DNA of 43,482 nucleotides from assembly GCA_902514875.1 (NCBI GenBank), contig CABXSY010000011.1:1-43482 (forward strand), given 5' to 3'. Shown here piece after piece: positions 17,263 to 27,726 of this stretch. A program made the position numbers and the translations under genes. Below the pieces are notes generated by a model. That model was not told the origin of the DNA. It ran no database searches and saw only the letters and a list, made by a program, of their open reading frames with translations. The DNA comes from an uncultured Alphaproteobacteria bacterium (GTDB taxonomy: Bacteria > Pseudomonadota > Alphaproteobacteria > HIMB59 > GCA-002718135). How positions within the stretch are numbered: position 1 is the first letter of the stretch; each line of letters begins with the position of its first letter.

Positions 17263-19032
17263 ATGGCAAAAATGACAACAGAAGAGGCTTTCGTAAAAGT
17301 TTTACAGAAACACGGTATACAACATGCTTTTGGAATAATTGGATCTGCATTTATGCCTATTTCAGATCTTTTCCCTAAAGCTGGAATAACATTTTGGGAT
17401 GTCGCTCATGAGTCAAACGGTGGAATTATGGCTGATGGTTATACTAGATCAACAGGTAAAATCGCAATGTGTATTGCACAAAATGGACCTGGTATAACTG
17501 GCTTAGTTACACCTATAAAAACTGCTTTTTGGAATCATACTCCAATGCTCTTAGTTACTCCTCAGGCAGCTAATAAAACTATTGGTCAAGGGGGCTTCCA
17601 AGAAGTTGAGCAAATGAATTTATTTAAAGATATGGTTTGTTATCAAGAAGAAGTAAGAGATCCTTCCAGAGTTGCTGAAGTTTTAAATAGAGTCATTTCA
17701 AAAGCTATAAAAGGATCTGCTCCTGCACAATTAAATATACCAAGAGATTTTTGGACCCAAGTTGTTGATATTGATTTGCCACCTATTATTAAATTTGAAA
17801 GACCTTCAGGCGGAGTTGAAGCAATTAAAGAAGCAGCAAATCTTTTATCTAATGCAAAATTCCCAGTCATTTTATCTGGTGCAGGAGTGATTTTAGCTGA
17901 CGCTATTGATGATTGTAAAAAACTTGCAGAAAAATTAAGCGCTCCAGTTGCTTGTGGGTATCAGCATAATGATAGTTTTCCAGGTAAACATCCTCTTGCG
18001 GTTGGTCCTTTAGGATACAATGGGTCTAAAGCAGCAATGGAAATAATATCTAAGGCAGATGTTGTTCTCGCACTTGGTACAAGATTAAATCCCTTCTCAA
18101 CTTTACCAGGTTATGGAATAGATTATTGGCCAAAAAATGCAGATGTCATTCAAGTTGATATCAATTCTGATCGCATTGGTTTAACAAAAAAAATAAGTGT
18201 TGGTATTTGTGGAGATGCAAAACTAGTTGCAGAACAAATTATAGAAAACCTTACAACAAATGCAGGTGATAACAATAGAAAAGAGCGAGAGGAATTAATC
18301 CATAAGACAAAGTCAGCTTGGCTACAAACATTAACTGGCCTTGATCATGAAGAAGATGATCCTGGCACATCTTGGAATAAAGATTCACGAGATAGAGAAC
18401 CAGAGAAAATGTCACCAAGAATGGCATGGCGAGCTATTCAAGCGGGTCTTCCTGAAGATGCAATTATATCAAGTGATATAGGAAATAATTGTGCAATCGG
18501 TAATGCTTACCCAACATTTGAGCATGGTAGAAAGTATTTGGCACCTGGTTTATTTGGACCATGTGGTTATGGCTTTCCTTCTGTAATTGGAGCAAAAATA
18601 GGTTGTCCCAATACACCAGTTGTAGGCTTTGCTGGTGATGGTGCATTTGGAATTAGTATGAGTGAAATGACTTCTTGTAATAGAGAGGGTTGGCCAAATA
18701 TTACAATGATAATTTTTAGAAATTATCAATGGGGAGCGGAGAAAAGAAATACTACACTCTGGTATAATAATAATTTTGTTGGAACTGAACTTGATCCTAA
18801 ATTAAGCTATGCAAAGATTGCAGAAGCATGTGGATTTAAAGGTGTCAAGGTTCACACTCAAGAGGAGCTTACTGAAGCTTTACAACAATCTTGCAAAGAT
18901 CAAATGGAAGGCGTAACTACTTTTATAGAGGTAATGTTAAATCAAGAACTAGGAGAACCTTTTAGAAGAGATGCTATGAAAGCACCAGTTGAAGTTGCTG
19001 GAATTGATCCTAAAGATACAGTAGTCCAATAA
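17263..19032 (+). CDS. xsc: Sulfoacetaldehyde acetyltransferase
   Basis: The 589-residue thiamine-diphosphate enzyme converts sulfoacetaldehyde and phosphate to acetyl phosphate and sulfite, the C-S bond-breaking step for taurine, isethionate and other C2/C3 sulfonates. The N-terminus has the catalytic-type glutamate E50 in DVAHESNGG. The cofactor site is GFAGDGAFGISMSEM followed by RNYQWGAEKRN. Conserved Xsc-type stretches (GQGGFQEVEQMNLFKDMV, LGPLGYNGSKAAMEI-like) separate it from acetolactate synthase. It starts with ATG after an AT-rich 133-bp gap and stands alone; its usual partner pta is 22 kb away. Acetolactate synthase-like activity is the only serious alternative and is unlikely. Confidence 0.93.
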   Translation: MAKMTTEEAFVKVLQKHGIQHAFGIIGSAFMPISDLFPKAGITFWDVAHESNGGIMADGYTRSTGKIAMCIAQNGPGITGLVTPIKTAFWNHTPMLLVTPQAANKTIGQGGFQEVEQMNLFKDMVCYQEEVRDPSRVAEVLNRVISKAIKGSAPAQLNIPRDFWTQVVDIDLPPIIKFERPSGGVEAIKEAANLLSNAKFPVILSGAGVILADAIDDCKKLAEKLSAPVACGYQHNDSFPGKHPLAVGPLGYNGSKAAMEIISKADVVLALGTRLNPFSTLPGYGIDYWPKNADVIQVDINSDRIGLTKKISVGICGDAKLVAEQIIENLTTNAGDNNRKEREELIHKTKSAWLQTLTGLDHEEDDPGTSWNKDSRDREPEKMSPRMAWRAIQAGLPEDAIISSDIGNNCAIGNAYPTFEHGRKYLAPGLFGPCGYGFPSVIGAKIGCPNTPVVGFAGDGAFGISMSEMTSCNREGWPNITMIIFRNYQWGAEKRNTTLWYNNNFVGTELDPKLSYAKIAEACGFKGVKVHTQEELTEALQQSCKDQMEGVTTFIEVMLNQELGEPFRRDAMKAPVEVAGIDPKDTVVQ

Positions 19033-20646
19033 TTATTTTTGATCATTAATTATTAGGTCTGATGCTTTTTCAGCAATCATCATAGTAGGGGCATTAGTAT
19101 TACCAGATGTTATAGTTGGCATAACAGATGCATCAACAACTCTTAAGTTATGTATTCCTTTTACTCTAAGATTATCGCTTACAACTGAATTTTCATCATT
19201 ACCCATTTTGCATGTACTTACTGGATGAAAAATAGTGTTTGCAAATTTACCTGCTTCTTTTGCCAGAGATTCATTATCTTTAAATTGTATCCCTGGTCTA
19301 TATTCTTCAGGTGCATAATTTTTAAATGCCTTTGATTCTAAAACAACTTTTCTTACAATTTTAATTGATTTTCCTGCAATTTCCCTATCTTCATCAGTAG
19401 ATAAGTAGTTCATTTTTATCTGAGGATAAATTCTTGTATCTGAAGATTTAATTTCTATTGAACCTCTACTGGTCGGACGGATATTTGTTATTGTAGGAGT
19501 GAACGCTGGAAATTTATGTAAACCTGCTTTTCCGAGTAAATCAGTACTAGCTGGTGAAATATGAAATTGTAAATTCGGGTTTTCTAAATACGCATCACTT
19601 TTAATAAAGCCACACAAGTAGCTTGCCCCAACTGTTAAAGGTCCTTTTTTATAAATTAAATAATTTAATCCTGTTAAAAATTTTTTTGTAAAACTATGAT
19701 ATATGTCATTTAACGTTTCTAAGTTTTTAATTTTGTAAACCGGTCTTAACATTAAATGATCAGTTAAATTTCTCCCAACACTATTAATTTCCTTTACAAT
19801 ACTAATATTATTTTCATTTAACAGCTTACCTGGACCGATACCTGAGGCTTGTAATATGTGAGGAGATCCAATTGTTCCTGCAGATAATAAAACTTCTTTA
19901 TTTACAGAATATGAAAACTCTTCGTTGTTTTTCCATAAATTTACATTTTTTACTTTTAAATTTTCAAAGGTTAAATTTTTAACATGTGCCTTAGTTATAA
20001 TTTTTAAATTTTTTCTATTTTTGATAGGATTTAAGAAAGCAACTGCAGCACTACATCTATACCCTTTATCAATTGTCATAGGAAAATAACCCATTCCTTC
20101 GTTATTACCATCATTGAAGTCATTATTTTTTTTATAACCAAACTCTTGAGAGGCTTCTAAAAATAAATCTAATAATTTAAAATTTGATCTAATTTTTTCA
20201 ATTTTGATTGGCCCACCACTTCCATGAAAGTCACTTTTGGAGATCCTATAATCTTCTGATTTTTTAAAATACGGTAAAACATCTTCCCAAGACCATCCAA
20301 TATTACCTAATTGTCTCCAGTAATTGTAGTCATTTGCATGACCTCTTATATATAACATCCCATTAATTGATGAACTTCCACCCAAAGTTTTCCCTCTTGG
20401 AATAAGCATTTTTCTATTATTACAAAATTTTTCCTCTTCAGTTGTGAAGCACCAATCAGTTTTTGGATTATGCATTGTTTTAAAATAACCACCTGGAATA
20501 TGTATCCAAGGATTAGTGTCTTTTCCTCCAGCTTCAATTAAAAGTACTTTAATGTTTTCATTTTCTGTAAGTCTATTTGCTAATATACAACCAGCTGTTC
20601 CAGCACCAATAATAATATAATCAAAGCTTTCATTCATAGTTTGCAA
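19033..20646 (-). CDS. GMC-family FAD-dependent alcohol/choline dehydrogenase
   Basis: The 537-residue glucose-methanol-choline oxidoreductase has an FAD-binding GAGTAGCILANRL at 14-26. GMC signature 1 lies around GKTLGGSSSINGMLYIRG and signature 2 at GTIGSPHILQASGIGP. The C-terminal catalytic region is HPVSTCKMG with DASVMPTITSGNTNAP. The family includes BetA choline dehydrogenase and various alcohol dehydrogenases, and the substrate here cannot be assigned. The start could also be the Met at residue 4 (MNESFDYI). It abuts the end of xsc with no spacer and is divergent from the antiporter gene. Confidence 0.88.
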   Translation of the reverse strand: MQTMNESFDYIIIGAGTAGCILANRLTENENIKVLLIEAGGKDTNPWIHIPGGYFKTMHNPKTDWCFTTEEEKFCNNRKMLIPRGKTLGGSSSINGMLYIRGHANDYNYWRQLGNIGWSWEDVLPYFKKSEDYRISKSDFHGSGGPIKIEKIRSNFKLLDLFLEASQEFGYKKNNDFNDGNNEGMGYFPMTIDKGYRCSAAVAFLNPIKNRKNLKIITKAHVKNLTFENLKVKNVNLWKNNEEFSYSVNKEVLLSAGTIGSPHILQASGIGPGKLLNENNISIVKEINSVGRNLTDHLMLRPVYKIKNLETLNDIYHSFTKKFLTGLNYLIYKKGPLTVGASYLCGFIKSDAYLENPNLQFHISPASTDLLGKAGLHKFPAFTPTITNIRPTSRGSIEIKSSDTRIYPQIKMNYLSTDEDREIAGKSIKIVRKVVLESKAFKNYAPEEYRPGIQFKDNESLAKEAGKFANTIFHPVSTCKMGNDENSVVSDNLRVKGIHNLRVVDASVMPTITSGNTNAPTMMIAEKASDLIINDQK

Positions 20647-20719
20647 AAAATTTTTATTATTTAAGTATATATTTCTTAAATTATTATGTAACTAACTTTA
20701 AACAATTATAATTTCATTA

Positions 20720-21631
20720 GTGGATATATTAATTTTAATACTTGGCTTAGCAATTCTAGTTGTCGGAGCTGAAATTTTAATAAGAGGTTCGGTTAGTTTT
20801 GGAAAAAAACTAAATATTTCTCTTTTTGCCATAGGCGTTGTAATAGTTGCAGCAGGTACTTCTCTTCCCGAACTTGCAAGTAGTATCAATGCAGTTCTAA
20901 ATAATCATTCAGATTTGGCACTAGGTGCTGTTGTAGGAAGTAATATAGCAAATCTAATCTTAGTTATGGCAGCAACAACGATCATTGTACCTATAACAAA
21001 TATTACGAATAACCAAATTAATCAAGCATGGATCAATATAGCTCTGGGTATTTGTTTGATAATTATGAGTTATTTTTATTTTAATTATTTATTTGGAATT
21101 ATATCTCTAATAGCTTTGATTTTGATAATGTATTTTCAAGTTAAAAAAGGATCTATTCTTGTTAATGATGTAGATAAGGATGAATATTCAATATTTATTT
21201 CATTAATACTAATAATTTTTGGAGTTATATTTTTAATTTATGGTTCAGACTTATTTGTAAACTCCGCAATCATTTTGGCTAAAAGATTGCAAGTTTCAGA
21301 AGCGGCAATAGGACTCTCGTTAATAGCTTTTGGAACTTCTCTACCTGAGTTGGTTATTGGCATAATGTCAGCATTAAAAAGAAAAGTAGATTTTGCATTA
21401 GGAAATATTTTAGGTTCAAACATTTATAACGTTCTCGGTGTTTTAGGTATAAGTTCATTTTTTGGAAATTTTGGAATGCCAGAAATTTTAGCAAGACAGG
21501 ATTTATTTTTTATGCTGTTGATTACCTTTGTTATTTTAATTTTTATGTTAATTTTTAAAAAACTTGGCAGGTTATACGGAAGTGTGGGTCTAATATTATA
21601 TTTAGGATATATTTATTATATTTTTATCTAA
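20720..21631 (+). CDS. Calcium/sodium:cation antiporter, CaCA family (YrbG-like)
   Basis: The 303-residue membrane protein has two inverted alpha-repeats, each with the ion-binding signature: GTSLPELASSINAVL plus GAVVGSNIANLIL in the first half, and GTSLPELVIGIMSAL plus GNILGSNIYNVLG in the second. About ten membrane helices are evident. It starts with GTG (20720), 73 bp upstream of which lies the divergent GMC gene. Only 6 bp separate it from cysQ, so it heads a cysQ-cysD-cysNC operon. A role in salt or sulfur homeostasis is possible but not shown by the sequence. Confidence 0.9.
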   Translation: MDILILILGLAILVVGAEILIRGSVSFGKKLNISLFAIGVVIVAAGTSLPELASSINAVLNNHSDLALGAVVGSNIANLILVMAATTIIVPITNITNNQINQAWINIALGICLIIMSYFYFNYLFGIISLIALILIMYFQVKKGSILVNDVDKDEYSIFISLILIIFGVIFLIYGSDLFVNSAIILAKRLQVSEAAIGLSLIAFGTSLPELVIGIMSALKRKVDFALGNILGSNIYNVLGVLGISSFFGNFGMPEILARQDLFFMLLITFVILIFMLIFKKLGRLYGSVGLILYLGYIYYIFI

Positions 21632-21637
21632 CAAAAT

Positions 21638-22441
21638 ATGAATTTAAATAATCAAGAAGTTATATTAGATATTTTAAATATTGCCATAGATGCAGGAAAA
21701 GAAATATTAAAAATATACAAAAAAAATTTTAATGTAGATTTTAAAGCAGATAATTCACCAATCACAGAAGCAGACATTAATTCTAATAATCTCATTAAAA
21801 AAAGATTGATAGGAATAGAAAAAAATATTCCCATTCTAACTGAAGAGAGTTTAGTTAATTGGGAGACAAGAAGAGTATGGAAAAAATATTGGCTTATTGA
21901 TCCACTTGACGGAACTAAAGAATTTGTAAATAGAAATGGTGAATTTACTGTAAATATTTCATTAATTGAAAATAATTTACCAATTTTTGGAGTTATCTAT
22001 GCGCCAGAAAAATCTTTATTGTATTATGGAATAAAAAATAATGGTTCCTACAAATTGATTACTCAAGATAATATAAATACACTTAGCGAATTTAAAAAAA
22101 TCAAAATAAATAATAATACCACTTCAAATATTAAAATTATTGGAAGTCGCTCACATTCAAATAAAGATTTTCAAATTTGGGTTGAGAAAAATTTTTCACA
22201 ATATGAGCTAATTTCAATTGGAAGCTCATTAAAGCTTTGTTTTTTAGCAGAGGGAACTGCAGATATTTATCCTAGATTAGGCCCAACCTCTGAATGGGAT
22301 ATTGCAGCAGGTCATATTATTTTAGAGGAAGCTGGTGGTAAATTAAAATCATTTGATAATACAGATATTTTGTACAATACTAAGGAGAATATAATTAATC
22401 CAAATTTTTTAGCTTACGGGACTGTTTTTAAACTAAATTAA
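21638..22441 (+). CDS. cysQ: 3'(2'),5'-bisphosphate nucleotidase CysQ
   Basis: The 267-residue member of the inositol-monophosphatase-like, Mg-dependent and Li-sensitive phosphatases removes the 3' phosphate of PAP left over when PAPS is used. The metal-binding motifs are [38 protein letters not shown] and [18 protein letters not shown]. It lies in a 4-gene operon directly before cysD and cysNC, so PAP removal is linked to local PAPS production. Confidence 0.93.
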   Translation: MNLNNQEVILDILNIAIDAGKEILKIYKKNFNVDFKADNSPITEADINSNNLIKKRLIGIEKNIPILTEESLVNWETRRVWKKYWLIDPLDGTKEFVNRNGEFTVNISLIENNLPIFGVIYAPEKSLLYYGIKNNGSYKLITQDNINTLSEFKKIKINNNTTSNIKIIGSRSHSNKDFQIWVEKNFSQYELISIGSSLKLCFLAEGTADIYPRLGPTSEWDIAAGHIILEEAGGKLKSFDNTDILYNTKENIINPNFLAYGTVFKLN

Positions 22442-22442
22442 T

Positions 22443-23342
22443 ATGAAACTATCACATATAGATAAATTAGAGTCTGAAAGTATACACATAATAAGAGAGG
22501 TTGCGTCCGAATTTGACAATCCTGTAATGCTTTATTCAATTGGTAAAGACTCATCAGTAATGCTTCATTTGGCTCAAAAAGCATTTTATCCAAACAAAAT
22601 TCCTTTCAAGTTAATGCATATTGACACAACTTGGAAATTTAAAGAAATGATAAACTTTAGAGATGAGACTGCTAAGAAGTATAATTTAGACTTTTTAATT
22701 CATATTAACCAAGAAGGAGTGCAAAATAATATAAATCCTATTTCTAGTGGCTCAAAAATTCATACAGATGTAATGAAAACACAGTCATTAATTCAAGCAT
22801 TAGATAAATATAAATTTGATGCTGCATTTGGAGGTGCGAGAAGGGACGAAGAAAAATCACGAGCAAAAGAAAGAATTTTTTCATTCAGAGACAAAAAACA
22901 TCGTTGGGATCCAAAAAATCAAAAACCAGAGCTTTGGAATTTGTTCAATACTAATATAGATAAAAGTGAAAGTGTTAGAGTTTTTCCATTATCCAATTGG
23001 ACTGAAATAGATATTTGGCAATATATATATCAGGAAAGAATTCCACTTGTCCCGCTATATTTTTCCAAAATAAGATCAGTTATTCGAAGAAATGATATGA
23101 TGATTATGGTTGATGATGATCGTTTAAAAATTAAAGAAAATGAAAAAATAGAACAAAAAAAGGTAAGGTTTAGAACTTTAGGTTGTTACCCATTAACTGC
23201 CGCTGTTGACTCTGATGCAACTACTGTTGAAGAAATCATTATTGAATTACTAGAGTCAAAATATTCAGAAAGACAAGGAAGGCTAATTGATAATGATCAA
23301 ATTGGATCTATGGAGAAAAAAAAACAAGAAGGTTATTTTTAA
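22443..23342 (+). CDS. cysD: Sulfate adenylyltransferase subunit 2
   Basis: The 299-residue ATP pyrophosphatase subunit of ATP sulfurylase has the PP-loop [20 protein letters not shown]. Further conserved segments are [49 protein letters not shown] and [18 protein letters not shown]. It ends with [10 protein letters not shown], the usual CysD terminus. The last base overlaps the cysNC start codon (TAATG). It works with the CysN GTPase to make adenosine 5'-phosphosulfate. Confidence 0.97.
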   Translation: MKLSHIDKLESESIHIIREVASEFDNPVMLYSIGKDSSVMLHLAQKAFYPNKIPFKLMHIDTTWKFKEMINFRDETAKKYNLDFLIHINQEGVQNNINPISSGSKIHTDVMKTQSLIQALDKYKFDAAFGGARRDEEKSRAKERIFSFRDKKHRWDPKNQKPELWNLFNTNIDKSESVRVFPLSNWTEIDIWQYIYQERIPLVPLYFSKIRSVIRRNDMMIMVDDDRLKIKENEKIEQKKVRFRTLGCYPLTAAVDSDATTVEEIIIELLESKYSERQGRLIDNDQIGSMEKKKQEGYF

Positions 23343-25216
23343 TGGACATAGAAACTTTTTTTCAAAATCAAAATAATAAAAAACAATTAAAAATTTTAAC
23401 TTGTGGTTCTGTAGATGATGGTAAATCAACACTCATTGGCAGACTATTATTTGATTCAAAAAATATTTATAGTGATCAGTTAAGTCAAACTAAAATTGAA
23501 AGTGAAAAGTATGGCACACAAGGCAAGCAAATTGATTTAGCGTTATTAATTGATGGTTTACAAGCTGAAAGAGAGCAGGGAATAACTATAGATGTTGCTT
23601 ATCGTTATTTTGAGACTGAAAAATGTAAATTTATTATTGCTGATACTCCTGGCCATGAGGAATACACTCGCAATATGGTTACAGGAGCATCGAACTCAGA
23701 TGTTGGAATTATATTAGTTGATGCAACTAAAGGTATTCTTGACCAAACTAAAAGACACACATTCATTTTATCTCTTCTTGGAATTGAAAATATTATAGTT
23801 GCAGTAAATAAAATGGATTTAATCAATTATGATGAAAAAAAATTTAAAGATATAATTTCTTCTTTTAAAAACTTCTCTAGTGAATTTAATTTTAATTTAC
23901 AAAAGTTTATTCCAATATCTGCATTAGTTGGTGATAATGTATTTCAAAAAAATTCAAACATAACTTGGTACAATGAAAAATCTTTAATAGATGAACTTGA
24001 AGACATTAGTCTAAATGAACCTTTAGAAGAAGAAATTTTTTCATTACCGGTTCAATTTGTTAATAGATCAAGCTCTGATTTTAGAGGATATAGTGGGACA
24101 ATCACTTCAGGAAAAATAAAAGTTAATGATGAAGTTCAGGTATTTTCAAGCAAAGAGAAAATTAAAATTATTAAAATATTAACTCCAAAAGGAGAGAGTG
24201 ACTTTGCCGTTAAAGAGCAGGCGGTAACACTAACATTAGATAAAGAAGTTGATATTTCTAGAGGTGATTTATTATGCTCTGTTAAAAATCATAATTATTT
24301 TTTATCTGATCAATTTGCATCTCACATGATTTGGATGAATAAAGAAAAAATGATACCTGAAAGAAATTATATTTTTAAATTTATAAACTTTCAAACAGTA
24401 GGAAAAATTACAGATTTAGTTCATAAAATAAATATTAATTCATTCGAAAAAATTGCATCAAAGTTTTTAAACTTGAATGAAATTGGATACGCCAAAGTTG
24501 CATTAAATAAAAATACAATTTTTAATTCCTATAAAAATAACAAAAAATTAGGAAGTTTTGTAATAATTGACCAATTCAATAATCAAACTGTAGGAGCAGG
24601 TGTTATTGAGCATGAACTGAGAAGAGCATCAAATATTTCATGGCATCAAATGTCAATAAATAAAAATTTACGACACTCTATTAAAGGACAAAAGCCATGT
24701 GTTTTATGGTTTACAGGATTATCAGGGTCAGGAAAATCTACTATAGCTAATATAATTGAGCAAAAGTTACATAAACTAGGAAAGCATACTTACTTATTAG
24801 ACGGTGACAATGTTAGACATGGATTAAATAAAGATTTAGGTTTCACAGATGTAGATCGTGTTGAAAATATAAGGAGAATTTCAGAAGTATCCAAATTAAT
24901 GGTTGATGCTGGACTAATAACAATTGTTTCTTTTATTTCACCTTTTAAATCTGAAAGAAAAATGGCTCGTGAATTAGTAGAGAGTGATGAATTTATAGAA
25001 ATATATGTTGATACCTCAATAGAAGAGTGTGAAAAAAGAGATCCAAAAGGTTTGTATAAAAAAGCTAGATCTGGCAAATTAAAAAACTTTACAGGGATTG
25101 ACTCAAATTATGAAATACCGTCATCACCTGAAATTGTTTTGGAAACAAAAATAAAATCTGCAGAAGAATTAGCAGATGAGGTAATCCTTTATTTAAAACA
25201 ATATTATAAAATTTAA
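23342..25216 (+). CDS. cysNC: Fused sulfate adenylyltransferase subunit 1 / adenylylsulfate kinase
   Basis: The 624-residue fusion joins the CysN GTPase to the CysC APS kinase. The GTPase part has [15 protein letters not shown] (22-36), [12 protein letters not shown] and VNKMD, followed by EF-Tu-like beta-barrels. The kinase part starts at about residue 445 with a P-loop [12 protein letters not shown], then [16 protein letters not shown] and [14 protein letters not shown]. Together with CysD it converts sulfate to PAPS. No PAPS reductase (cysH) or sulfite reductase gene is in the window, so PAPS may be reduced elsewhere or used for sulfation. It overlaps the convergent HisD-like gene by 4 bp. 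Confidence 0.96.
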   Translation: MDIETFFQNQNNKKQLKILTCGSVDDGKSTLIGRLLFDSKNIYSDQLSQTKIESEKYGTQGKQIDLALLIDGLQAEREQGITIDVAYRYFETEKCKFIIADTPGHEEYTRNMVTGASNSDVGIILVDATKGILDQTKRHTFILSLLGIENIIVAVNKMDLINYDEKKFKDIISSFKNFSSEFNFNLQKFIPISALVGDNVFQKNSNITWYNEKSLIDELEDISLNEPLEEEIFSLPVQFVNRSSSDFRGYSGTITSGKIKVNDEVQVFSSKEKIKIIKILTPKGESDFAVKEQAVTLTLDKEVDISRGDLLCSVKNHNYFLSDQFASHMIWMNKEKMIPERNYIFKFINFQTVGKITDLVHKININSFEKIASKFLNLNEIGYAKVALNKNTIFNSYKNNKKLGSFVIIDQFNNQTVGAGVIEHELRRASNISWHQMSINKNLRHSIKGQKPCVLWFTGLSGSGKSTIANIIEQKLHKLGKHTYLLDGDNVRHGLNKDLGFTDVDRVENIRRISEVSKLMVDAGLITIVSFISPFKSERKMARELVESDEFIEIYVDTSIEECEKRDPKGLYKKARSGKLKNFTGIDSNYEIPSSPEIVLETKIKSAEELADEVILYLKQYYKI

Positions 25217-26535
25217 TTTTTTAATTTTGAAGCTGGTTTTCCATACTCGATATTAAGACCACCATATCTTCTCACTCTAACATTACATTGTTCAGCGTGA
25301 CCAATAAATCCTTCAAGGTGTGAAAGTCTTGATCCATATTCTCCAATAAGTGTAGCTGCTTCATCGGTTGTAATCTTTTGATAAGTGTGGGTTTTAATGA
25401 ACTTACCAACCCACAAACCACCAGTGTATCTTCCAGCTTTTTTAGTAGGAAGAGTATGGTTAGTGCCTATGACTTTATCACCATTAGCAACATTAGTTCT
25501 AGCACCCAAAAATAGAGCTCCATAAGAAGTCATATTTTCTAAAAACCAATCATCTTTTTTTGTCATAATCTGAACGTGCTCTGAAGCTATTTCATTTGCT
25601 TTAGATAACATCTCCTCATAGGTATCACATAAAATTATTTCTCCATAATCTCTCCAGCTTGTACTTGCTGTTTCTTTAGTAGGTAAAATTTCTAAAATTC
25701 TATCAATTTCTTTGAATGTTTCTTCTGCAAGTTTTCTTGAGTTTGTTATCATCACAGCAGGAGAATTATATCCATGTTCTGCTTGTCCTAATAAGTCTGT
25801 TGCACATATTTCACCATCAACAGTTTCATCTGCAATAACCATCGTTTCAGTTGGGCCAGCAAATAAATCTATACCAACTTTGCCATACAGTTGTCTTTTT
25901 GCTTCAGCAACAAATGCATTACCAGGTCCAACAAGCATATCGACAGGTTTAATTGTTTCTGTACCAATAGCCATAGCACCAACCCCTTGCATTCCTCCCA
26001 AAACGTAAATTTCATGAGCACCCCCCATTTTCATTGCTGTAACAACAGCTGGATTTGGTTTTCCTTTAAAAGGTGGTGTAGTAGCAACAATTCTTGGAAC
26101 CCCAGCAACAGAGGCAGTAACAACTGACATATGAGCAGAAGCTACCATTGGGAATTTTCCAGCAGGCACATAACATCCAACTGCTTGTACTGGTATATTT
26201 TTATGACCAAGAATCACACCTGGATGCGTTTCTACTTCTAATTCACTTAAAGTTTTAAGTTGTGCTTCCGCAAATGATCGCACTTGTTTTTGAGCAAATT
26301 TAATATCTTCTTTATCATCATCAGAAACTTCACTGATTAATTGATTTATTTGATCTTCACTTAATCTAAAACTACTTGGGGAATAGTTATCAAATTTTTG
26401 TGATAACTCTCTGATATGTTTATCACCTTCTGATTCAATCTTACTTAATGTTTCCTCGACAATTTTTTTTACTTTATCATTATCTTCAATTCTTTGTTTT
26501 TCATTTTTACCTTCTTTTAAATACTCTATTGCCAT
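25213..26535 (-). CDS. HisD-family NAD-dependent alcohol dehydrogenase, not histidine-biosynthetic (sulfopropanediol dehydrogenase HpsN-like candidate)
   Basis: The 440-residue protein is a histidinol dehydrogenase homologue. All zinc and catalytic positions are present: Q251 and H254 (GQAEHGY), E319-H320 (ASEHVQ), D353 (NGDKVIG) and H413 (EGFIGHAEQ). No histidine genes are nearby, and the C-terminal half ([18 protein letters not shown]) is of the divergent HisD-like catabolic type. One characterised divergent homologue, HpsN, oxidises 2,3-dihydroxypropane-1-sulfonate in two steps to sulfolactate. The gene is 2 bp downstream of SnoaL-1 and under the same LacI-type operator as the cluster. Four-electron oxidation of a small alcohol to an acid is likely; the substrate is unknown. 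Confidence 0.85.
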   Translation of the reverse strand: MAIEYLKEGKNEKQRIEDNDKVKKIVEETLSKIESEGDKHIRELSQKFDNYSPSSFRLSEDQINQLISEVSDDDKEDIKFAQKQVRSFAEAQLKTLSELEVETHPGVILGHKNIPVQAVGCYVPAGKFPMVASAHMSVVTASVAGVPRIVATTPPFKGKPNPAVVTAMKMGGAHEIYVLGGMQGVGAMAIGTETIKPVDMLVGPGNAFVAEAKRQLYGKVGIDLFAGPTETMVIADETVDGEICATDLLGQAEHGYNSPAVMITNSRKLAEETFKEIDRILEILPTKETASTSWRDYGEIILCDTYEEMLSKANEIASEHVQIMTKKDDWFLENMTSYGALFLGARTNVANGDKVIGTNHTLPTKKAGRYTGGLWVGKFIKTHTYQKITTDEAATLIGEYGSRLSHLEGFIGHAEQCNVRVRRYGGLNIEYGKPASKLKN

Positions 26536-26537
26536 AA

Positions 26538-27638
26538 CTATTTTTTATGTGTTAATTTAAATATATCAATACCTATTTGATTAAGGATATGTGCTATGTC
26601 AATTGGTACCCAATTTTCTCTTATTAAACCTTCATGGTTCAAATAAAAATCCATAACTCTCATTGTGATTTTTTTATATGTTGGTTCATAACCTAACCAA
26701 TCACTTGAACCGTGCACACATTGAATGCTGTGCCATCCCCCAGTCATTGAATAGTTGCCATCTCCAATTTCTATATAATGACCAATCTTCCAATAATCTC
26801 TCTCTTTAAAAGTTAATCTAAAGGGGAGTTGATGATGATCAACAAAACCTTCTAAGCCTCTTGCTGTACCAATACCGCTTGGTCCATACCACATCATTTT
26901 TGAATGCCAGTAGTTTTGTTGAGGATGATCTATTAATTTTTCTTTTATTTGATCTTTTGATAAACCCGGTTCATTTTCAGGTTTTATATTTAAACTTCTT
27001 TGCATTGCTAAACTTTTGTTTAAATTCTGTAGAGATAATTCTTTATCTAAATTTTGATAATTTTCACCATCACCTGTGATTGGGCTAGGCCACATACCTT
27101 CTATTCCCAGCGATTTATTTATTGGCCAATATCCAGTCTGACGAATAAAATCAACTGTATCAATTAATGTATAAGATTTTATGATTTTATTATTAATAAT
27201 TTCATGCGCTTCACAAGTTCTAAGATAAATAGTTTTATTTGTTGGCTCTATTCCAAGCCATTCATTTGAAAAAGTTCCAGTCAAATGACTTATAAAAGAA
27301 ACAAAAACTTTATTTCTAAAAGAACCTCCAATAACTAAATTATTTCTTCTTTCCAAATCGGGAAACGCTTTTTTAAGAGGTAAAAGATATTTATTTTTAA
27401 TTTCTTCAATTCCTTTAATTTCATTAATAGGATGAAAACCGTTAAACTGAGCATCTTCATGATATAAATTTACAAGATTAGCATCAAGATCTTCTAAAGA
27501 ACATTCAGCAATTTTATTTAGTAATTTTTTAAAATAAAATTTATTTTCAATATTTACTTTTGTATCAAGATCTAAGTGAACAATATTTGAATCAAACTTT
27601 TCTCCCGTATCAAAATCTTTTATTTCACTTGCGACCAT
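26538..27638 (-). CDS. SnoaL-1: tandem SnoaL/NTF2-fold protein, type A
   Basis: The 366-residue protein consists of two SnoaL-like (NTF2 superfamily, polyketide-cyclase-like) domains, about 35-165 and 235-362. Domain 1 has [32 protein letters not shown] and [16 protein letters not shown]. Domain 2 opens with the cluster's type A motif [20 protein letters not shown] and ends [20 protein letters not shown] with LNQIGID. There is no signal peptide, so it should be cytoplasmic. It leads the leftward unit with the HisD-like gene and faces the cupin gene across an operator. It is a paralogue of SnoaL-3, -5 and -6. Enzymatic isomerase, cyclase or dehydratase activity is possible but unproven. Confidence 0.82.
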   Translation of the reverse strand: MVASEIKDFDTGEKFDSNIVHLDLDTKVNIENKFYFKKLLNKIAECSLEDLDANLVNLYHEDAQFNGFHPINEIKGIEEIKNKYLLPLKKAFPDLERRNNLVIGGSFRNKVFVSFISHLTGTFSNEWLGIEPTNKTIYLRTCEAHEIINNKIIKSYTLIDTVDFIRQTGYWPINKSLGIEGMWPSPITGDGENYQNLDKELSLQNLNKSLAMQRSLNIKPENEPGLSKDQIKEKLIDHPQQNYWHSKMMWYGPSGIGTARGLEGFVDHHQLPFRLTFKERDYWKIGHYIEIGDGNYSMTGGWHSIQCVHGSSDWLGYEPTYKKITMRVMDFYLNHEGLIRENWVPIDIAHILNQIGIDIFKLTHKK

Positions 27639-27672
27639 AATTTTATAATACTAATGTTAAATAATAATTGAT

Positions 27673-27692
27673 TTATTCAATATTTTGAATAA
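27673..27692. promoter_or_regulatory. Putative LacI-family operator, SnoaL-1/cupin divergent region
   Basis: A perfect palindrome, TTATTCAA-TATT-TTGAATAA, with 8-bp arms and a 4-bp centre, lies in the 88-bp gap between two divergent starts. The same core (ATTCAW-N4-TTGAAT) occurs in the other two divergent gaps of the cluster. The site is 35 bp upstream of the cupin ATG, where it would overlap both promoters. A looser half-site pair with wrong spacing follows at 27694-27710. Assignment to the LacI protein encoded at 33504-34502 is inference. Confidence 0.72.
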
Positions 27693-27726
27693 TATTCAAA
27701 AAAAATGAATAAAATATCATTACAAT

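Noticed and set aside
25712-26127. Two plus-strand open frames antisense to the HisD-like gene
   Set aside because: The minus strand has a full-length 440-residue protein with all catalytic residues; these frames are shadows.
27694-27710. Possible second operator (ATTCA and TGAAT) beside the cupin promoter
   Set aside because: The two halves are one base further apart than in the four good sites, and the region is an A-run, so chance is likely.
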